Below are positions 60,204 through 64,000 of a stretch of DNA of 64,000 nt, piece after piece (the stretch's first letter is position 1; every line of letters begins with the position of its first letter). The stretch covers positions 3,196,001 to 3,260,000 of the forward strand of contig NZ_CP197471.1 in NCBI RefSeq assembly GCF_052180215.1, written 5' to 3'. The DNA comes from Pseudoneobacillus sp052180215 (GTDB taxonomy: Bacteria; Bacillota; Bacilli; Bacillales; Cytobacillaceae). A model generated the notes under the pieces. It saw only the letters and a program-made list of their open reading frames with translations, had not been told where the DNA came from and did not search any database. The translations under genes were made by a program, and so were the position numbers.

Positions 60204-61493
60204 TTATCCTTTAATAACTTCAAATGCTTTTTCAATAGCCTGTATCGTTTTTTGGATATCTTCATCGGTATGTGCAGTTGATAAAAATAATCCTTCAAAT
60301 TGAGACGGCGGTAAAAAGACACCTTGGTTAGCCATTTCACGATAATAGGTTGCAAAGTATTCTAAGTTAGATGTCTTCGCTTTTTCATAGTTATAAACCT
60401 TTTCATTCGTAAAGAAGAATCCAATCATCGAACCTGCACGGTTAACCGTGTTTGGAATGTCATATTTTTCAGCAGCTGCTCGAATACCTTTTTCAAGAAC
60501 ATCTGCCTTTCGTTCAAATTCCACATAATCTTCTGGAGACAATTGTCTTAACGTTTCTAATCCAGCAGACATGGCTAATGGGTTCCCAGAAAGTGTTCCA
60601 GCCTGATATATAGGACCGCTTGGTGCAATCCTCTCCATAATGTCTGCACGTCCGCCATATGCACCTACCGGTAGACCACCACCAATTACTTTTCCTAAAC
60701 ATGTTATGTCAGGCGTAATACCGTAATATCCTTGTGCACAGTTATAACCAACGCGGAATCCTGTCATTACTTCATCAAAAATCAATAAGGCGCCATATTG
60801 AGTGGTGATTTCTCGAAGACCTTCAAGGAAGCCTGGTAGTGGAGGAACAACACCCATATTACCTGCTACTGGCTCAACAATAACACCAGCAATATCCTCA
60901 CCAAATTGTTCAAATGCAACCTTTAAGCTCTCTAAATCATTGTAAGGCACTGTAATCGTATTTTGAGCAATTCCTTCAGGAACACCAGGGCTATCTGGTA
61001 AACCAAGCGTAGCAACGCCAGAGCCAGCTTTAATCAGCAATGAATCCCCGTGACCATGGTAGCAGCCTTCAAATTTTAAAATTTTGTTTCTACCGGTATA
61101 ACCTCTTGCTAATCGTAGAGCACTCATTGTTGCTTCTGTTCCTGAGGATACCATTCGAATCATCTCAACAGATGGAACACGGTCAATTACAAGTTTCGCC
61201 AATTCATTTTCAATTAACGATGGTGCACCAAAACTTGTTCCTAGTTCCGCCACTTTTTTGATGGATTCTACTACTCGGTCATTGGTGTGACCTAAAATGA
61301 GTGGTCCCCATGATAATACGTAGTCAATATACTCATTACCATCAATATCATAAATTTTGGACCCTTTTCCTCTTGCCATAAAAATAGGATCCATTTTGAC
61401 TGATTTAAAAGCACGAACAGGGCTATTAACCCCACCTGGCATAAGTGTTACGGCTTCTTTATAAGCATCAATAGATTTGTTATATGAATGCAT
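60204..61493 (-). CDS. hemL: Glutamate-1-semialdehyde 2,1-aminomutase HemL
   Basis: HemL makes 5-aminolevulinate in the C5 pathway of heme synthesis. The 429-residue frame has MPGGVNSPVRAFKSV, MVSSGTEATMSALRLARGYTGR, FDEVMTGFRVGYN and the PLP lysine in CLGKVIGGGLPVGAYGG (about residue 267), then AGTLSGNPLAMSAGL. It closes the hemC-hemD-hemB-hemL operon. Confidence 0.97.
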   Translation of the reverse strand: MHSYNKSIDAYKEAVTLMPGGVNSPVRAFKSVKMDPIFMARGKGSKIYDIDGNEYIDYVLSWGPLILGHTNDRVVESIKKVAELGTSFGAPSLIENELAKLVIDRVPSVEMIRMVSSGTEATMSALRLARGYTGRNKILKFEGCYHGHGDSLLIKAGSGVATLGLPDSPGVPEGIAQNTITVPYNDLESLKVAFEQFGEDIAGVIVEPVAGNMGVVPPLPGFLEGLREITTQYGALLIFDEVMTGFRVGYNCAQGYYGITPDITCLGKVIGGGLPVGAYGGRADIMERIAPSGPIYQAGTLSGNPLAMSAGLETLRQLSPEDYVEFERKADVLEKGIRAAAEKYDIPNTVNRAGSMIGFFFTNEKVYNYEKAKTSNLEYFATYYREMANQGVFLPPSQFEGLFLSTAHTDEDIQKTIQAIEKAFEVIKG

Positions 61494-61532
61494 GTAATCG
61501 AACCCTCATTTCGAGTTTTTTAGGTGTTGTGC

Positions 61533-62510
61533 TTACAGCCCTTTTAACCATCGAGCAACATCTTTTGCAAAATAAGTAATGATTAAATCGGCACCAGCAC
61601 GTTTCATTCCTGTTAGCATTTCTAAAACAACCTTCTGTTCATCAATCCAACCATTTATAGCAGCTGCTTTTACCATGGAGTACTCTCCGCTCACATTATA
61701 AACAACGATTGGTAAATTAAAGTTATTCTTAACATCACGAACGATATCTAAATAGGGTAAGCCTGGTTTCACAATTAAGAAGTCTGCACCTTCAACCACA
61801 TCTGATTCAGCTTCTCTTAAAGCCTCTAGGCGATTGGCTGGATCCATTTGATAGGCTTTACGATCCCCAAATTGAGGAGTACTATCAGCAGCATCACGGA
61901 ATGGACCATAAAAAGCAGAAGCATATTTTACAGCATAGGACATGATAGGAATATCTTCAAACCCAGCTTCATCAAGACCCTTTCGAATAGCAGCAACAAA
62001 GCCATCCATCATATTGGATGGAGCAATGATATCCGCACCCGCTTTTGCTTGACTAACAGCCGTTTGGACAAGTAATTGTAAGGAAGGGTCATTCAATACC
62101 TTATCTCCTTCAATGAGACCACAGTGACCATGGCTTGTATATTCACATAAACAAGTATCCGCTACAATGATGATTTCAGGAAATTTCTCTTTTACGAAGC
62201 GAGTAGCCAACTGAACAATCCCATGATCATGATAAGCTCCTGTACCACACTCATCTTTCTCGTTTGGTACTCCAAAAAGAAGAATGGATTTAATTCCAAG
62301 AGAAACGACTTCTTCCATTTCAGCTTGAAGATTGTCCAATGACAGTTGAAAAACACCTGGCATTGATTTTACTTCATTTTTTATATTCTCACCTTCCACG
62401 ATAAATAGTGGATAGATAAAATCTTCTACTCTTAGATGATTCTCTCTTACAAGAGCACGCATATTTTCTGAACTTCTTAGTCGACGGTGTCTGTGGAAAT
62501 TAAGTTCCAT
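61533..62510 (-). CDS. hemB: Delta-aminolevulinic acid dehydratase HemB (porphobilinogen synthase)
   Basis: HemB condenses two 5-aminolevulinates to porphobilinogen. The 325-residue frame has the zinc-cysteine loop DTCLCEYTSHGHCG (about 119-132), and the two active-site lysines in SYAVKYASAFYGPFRDA and LIVKPGLPYLDIV. GAGGAGGGG precedes the ATG. 39 bases separate it from hemL. Confidence 0.97.
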   Translation of the reverse strand: MELNFHRHRRLRSSENMRALVRENHLRVEDFIYPLFIVEGENIKNEVKSMPGVFQLSLDNLQAEMEEVVSLGIKSILLFGVPNEKDECGTGAYHDHGIVQLATRFVKEKFPEIIIVADTCLCEYTSHGHCGLIEGDKVLNDPSLQLLVQTAVSQAKAGADIIAPSNMMDGFVAAIRKGLDEAGFEDIPIMSYAVKYASAFYGPFRDAADSTPQFGDRKAYQMDPANRLEALREAESDVVEGADFLIVKPGLPYLDIVRDVKNNFNLPIVVYNVSGEYSMVKAAAINGWIDEQKVVLEMLTGMKRAGADLIITYFAKDVARWLKGL

Positions 62511-62565
62511 CGAAACCCCTCCTCATATGTAATTAATCAGTCGATTATTTTATTAAGCCAAAAGC

Positions 62566-63330
62566 TTATAAAGATAGCATAACACTTTTTAACATTTCCT
62601 CTACTGTATAGGTTTCAGGCATGATATCAACGATTAGGCCTACAGAATCTAGTTTTTGTTTTGTCACTGGACCTATACACGCAATAAGGCAATTATTAAT
62701 CTCTTTTTTCAATTGAAATTCTTCGATTACTTGAACAAAGTGATCCACTGTTGACGGGCTAGTAAAAGTCAAAACATCCAATTGGTTTGACAGTATCATT
62801 TCTTTTAAGTAGATCTTACTTTCTTCAGGTAAATAGGTTTCATAGATGATTATTTCTTCTACAAGCGCTCCAGCTTTTGTTATGGCCTCTGCAATATAAT
62901 CTCTTGCTAGATTCCCTTTTGGAATTAACACTTTCATTCCCTTTAGAACCAAAGGCAAGAAGTCACGTACAAATCCTTCGGCAACAAATTCATCTGGGAT
63001 AAAATCAACCTTAAATCCTTTTGATTCCAAAACAACAGCTGTTCTTTTACCAATAACCGCTATTTTAGGAAGTGAAAAGGTATGACTCTCGTTCAAGGAC
63101 AAGAACGTTTCAACCGTCACATTGCTAGTAAAAATAATCCAATCATAGGTATCGAGATGTTGGATCATCGTTTCAATCTCAATCGAAGGAGGAATTGCTT
63201 TGAAGGCAATCAGGGGGATTTCCACTGGAACTCCCCCATTATCTTCAACTAATTTAGAAAAGGACCTTGCCTCATTTTTACCTCTTGGTACTAGAATCCT
63301 CTTACCTTTTAATGATGGTTCCTCACTCAT
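62566..63330 (-). CDS. hemD: Uroporphyrinogen-III synthase HemD
   Basis: HemD closes and inverts ring D of hydroxymethylbilane. The 254-residue frame has the two-domain family layout with LKGKRILVPRGKNEARSFSKLVEDNGG at the start, DWIIFTSNVTVETFL (about 65-80) and VLTFTSPSTVDHFVQVI (about 170-185). The family is poorly conserved, but position between hemC and hemB supports the call. Its ATG overlaps the hemC stop by one base (TAATG). Confidence 0.94.
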   Translation of the reverse strand: MSEEPSLKGKRILVPRGKNEARSFSKLVEDNGGVPVEIPLIAFKAIPPSIEIETMIQHLDTYDWIIFTSNVTVETFLSLNESHTFSLPKIAVIGKRTAVVLESKGFKVDFIPDEFVAEGFVRDFLPLVLKGMKVLIPKGNLARDYIAEAITKAGALVEEIIIYETYLPEESKIYLKEMILSNQLDVLTFTSPSTVDHFVQVIEEFQLKKEINNCLIACIGPVTKQKLDSVGLIVDIMPETYTVEEMLKSVMLSL

Positions 63331-64000
63331 TACTTATCCAACTCTGCTTTCACCTTATCAATTAATTCTTTACCTCCACGTTCAATTAATTGATTAGCAG
63401 CCAACACTCCAAGCTGTTCTGGATCTGTTCCAGTCACTTCTTCTTTATAAATAATCTTTCCATCTGGAGAAGCAACTAAAACCGTTAGGACGATTTCATC
63501 TGCTTCTGTCACAAAAGCATAACCTGCAATTGGAACTTGGCAACCACCTTCCATTTTATTGAGGAATGCTCTTTCAGCACGTACGGCTAAATCAGTTTTA
63601 GGACAAGCAAATTTAGCTAATAAATCTAATAATTCTTGATCATCTTCACGGCACTCAATCGACAATGCTCCTTGACCGACGGCAGGTAAGCATATTTCAG
63701 GTGATAAAAACTGGCTAATAACATCCTTTGCCCATCCCATACGGAATAGACCAGCAGCAGCTAAAATAATAGCGTCATATTCTTCTGTTTCAAGCTTTGC
63801 TAATCTTGTATCAATATTTCCTCGAATCCATTTGATTTCAAGATCTGGGCGTTCTACTAATAATTGTGCAGCACGTCTTAAACTGCTTGTTCCAACGAGC
63901 GCACCTGGTTTTAAATCTTCTAGTTGGACATGTCCCTTTGATATTAGTACATCACGATGATCCTCACGAACAGGAATACACCCAATGGTTAAGCCTTCTG
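63330..64000 (-). CDS. hemC: Porphobilinogen deaminase HemC, C-terminal part (runs off window)
   Basis: HemC polymerises four porphobilinogens to hydroxymethylbilane. The frame stays open to base 64000, so the start is outside. Visible are GTSSLRRAAQLL and IRGNIDTRLAKLETEEYDAIILAAAGL in the central part, the MGWAKDVISQFLSPE segment, and the dipyrromethane cofactor cysteine in EGGCQVPIAGYA. About 223 codons are present of the usual 310 or so. It is the upstream member of hemCDBL here. Confidence 0.96.
   Translation of the reverse strand, partial: EGLTIGCIPVREDHRDVLISKGHVQLEDLKPGALVGTSSLRRAAQLLVERPDLEIKWIRGNIDTRLAKLETEEYDAIILAAAGLFRMGWAKDVISQFLSPEICLPAVGQGALSIECREDDQELLDLLAKFACPKTDLAVRAERAFLNKMEGGCQVPIAGYAFVTEADEIVLTVLVASPDGKIIYKEEVTGTDPEQLGVLAANQLIERGGKELIDKVKAELDK

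Overview
The window is a low-GC, endospore-forming Firmicute chromosome, most likely a member of the Bacillaceae. Nearly every gene order matches the Bacillus subtilis recJ-secDF to hemC region. The evidence is the run of sporulation genes (spoVB, bofC, safA, spo0B, spoIVFA/FB, spoIIB, spoVID, ysxE) mixed with conserved housekeeping operons, strong AGGAGG-type ribosome binding sites with frequent TTG/GTG starts, and a valine T-box leader. I cannot name the species from sequence alone. No rRNA, tRNA, CRISPR array or prophage was seen.

Layout, mostly on the minus strand. 1-9061: recJ (cut by the window edge), secDF, comN, spoVB (plus strand), a DUF421 membrane protein, a TIGR04086-type membrane protein with no obvious start codon, yajC, tgt, queA. 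9154-10832: a small DUF2905 membrane-protein gene split by an IS3-family element; its 5-bp target duplication (ATATC) can be removed on paper to restore an intact 68-residue protein. 10829-17369: ruvBA, a lone lipoprotein, bofC, a CoxA-like lipoprotein, a CotS-like phosphotransferase and a repeat-rich safA. 17808-23194: the NAD synthesis cluster nadBCA diverging from nifS-niaR, with a palindromic operator over the nifS -35. 23574-28190: pheA, pheB, obg, spo0B, and rplU-prp-rpmA with an L21 leader. 28418-38418: RNase E/G, spoIVFB-spoIVFA, minDC, mreBCD, radC, maf, spoIIB.

38493-50932 is the most unusual part. Where B. subtilis has only comC between spoIIB and folC, this genome has a full type IV pilus locus: pilB, pilT, pilC, a major pilin, the prepilin peptidase, pilM, pilN and pilO. 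Upstream are two uncharacterised acidic membrane-anchored proteins and a divergent three-gene minor-pilin operon. The last minor pilin lacks Glu5 and carries a glycine linker and a repetitive beta-rich C-terminal domain, so it is a candidate tip protein or adhesin. PilB has a tandem MshEN-type (cyclic-di-GMP-binding) N-terminus, and a GAF-GGDEF diguanylate cyclase gene follows directly, which suggests second-messenger control.

52793-64000: folC, valS with its T-box leader, a 62-residue membrane protein, ysxE, spoVID, then hemL, hemB, hemD and hemC (cut by the window edge).

Four dispersed, foldable repeat families lie in the intergenic gaps. Family A (6323, 57087) has a hairpin whose two arms differ between copies while pairing is kept. 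Family B (24477, 54227) has inverted ends. Family C (23215) is a four-unit mirror arrangement. Family D (17546) is GC-rich. One family A copy sits inside the valS leader between the T-box terminator and the start codon.
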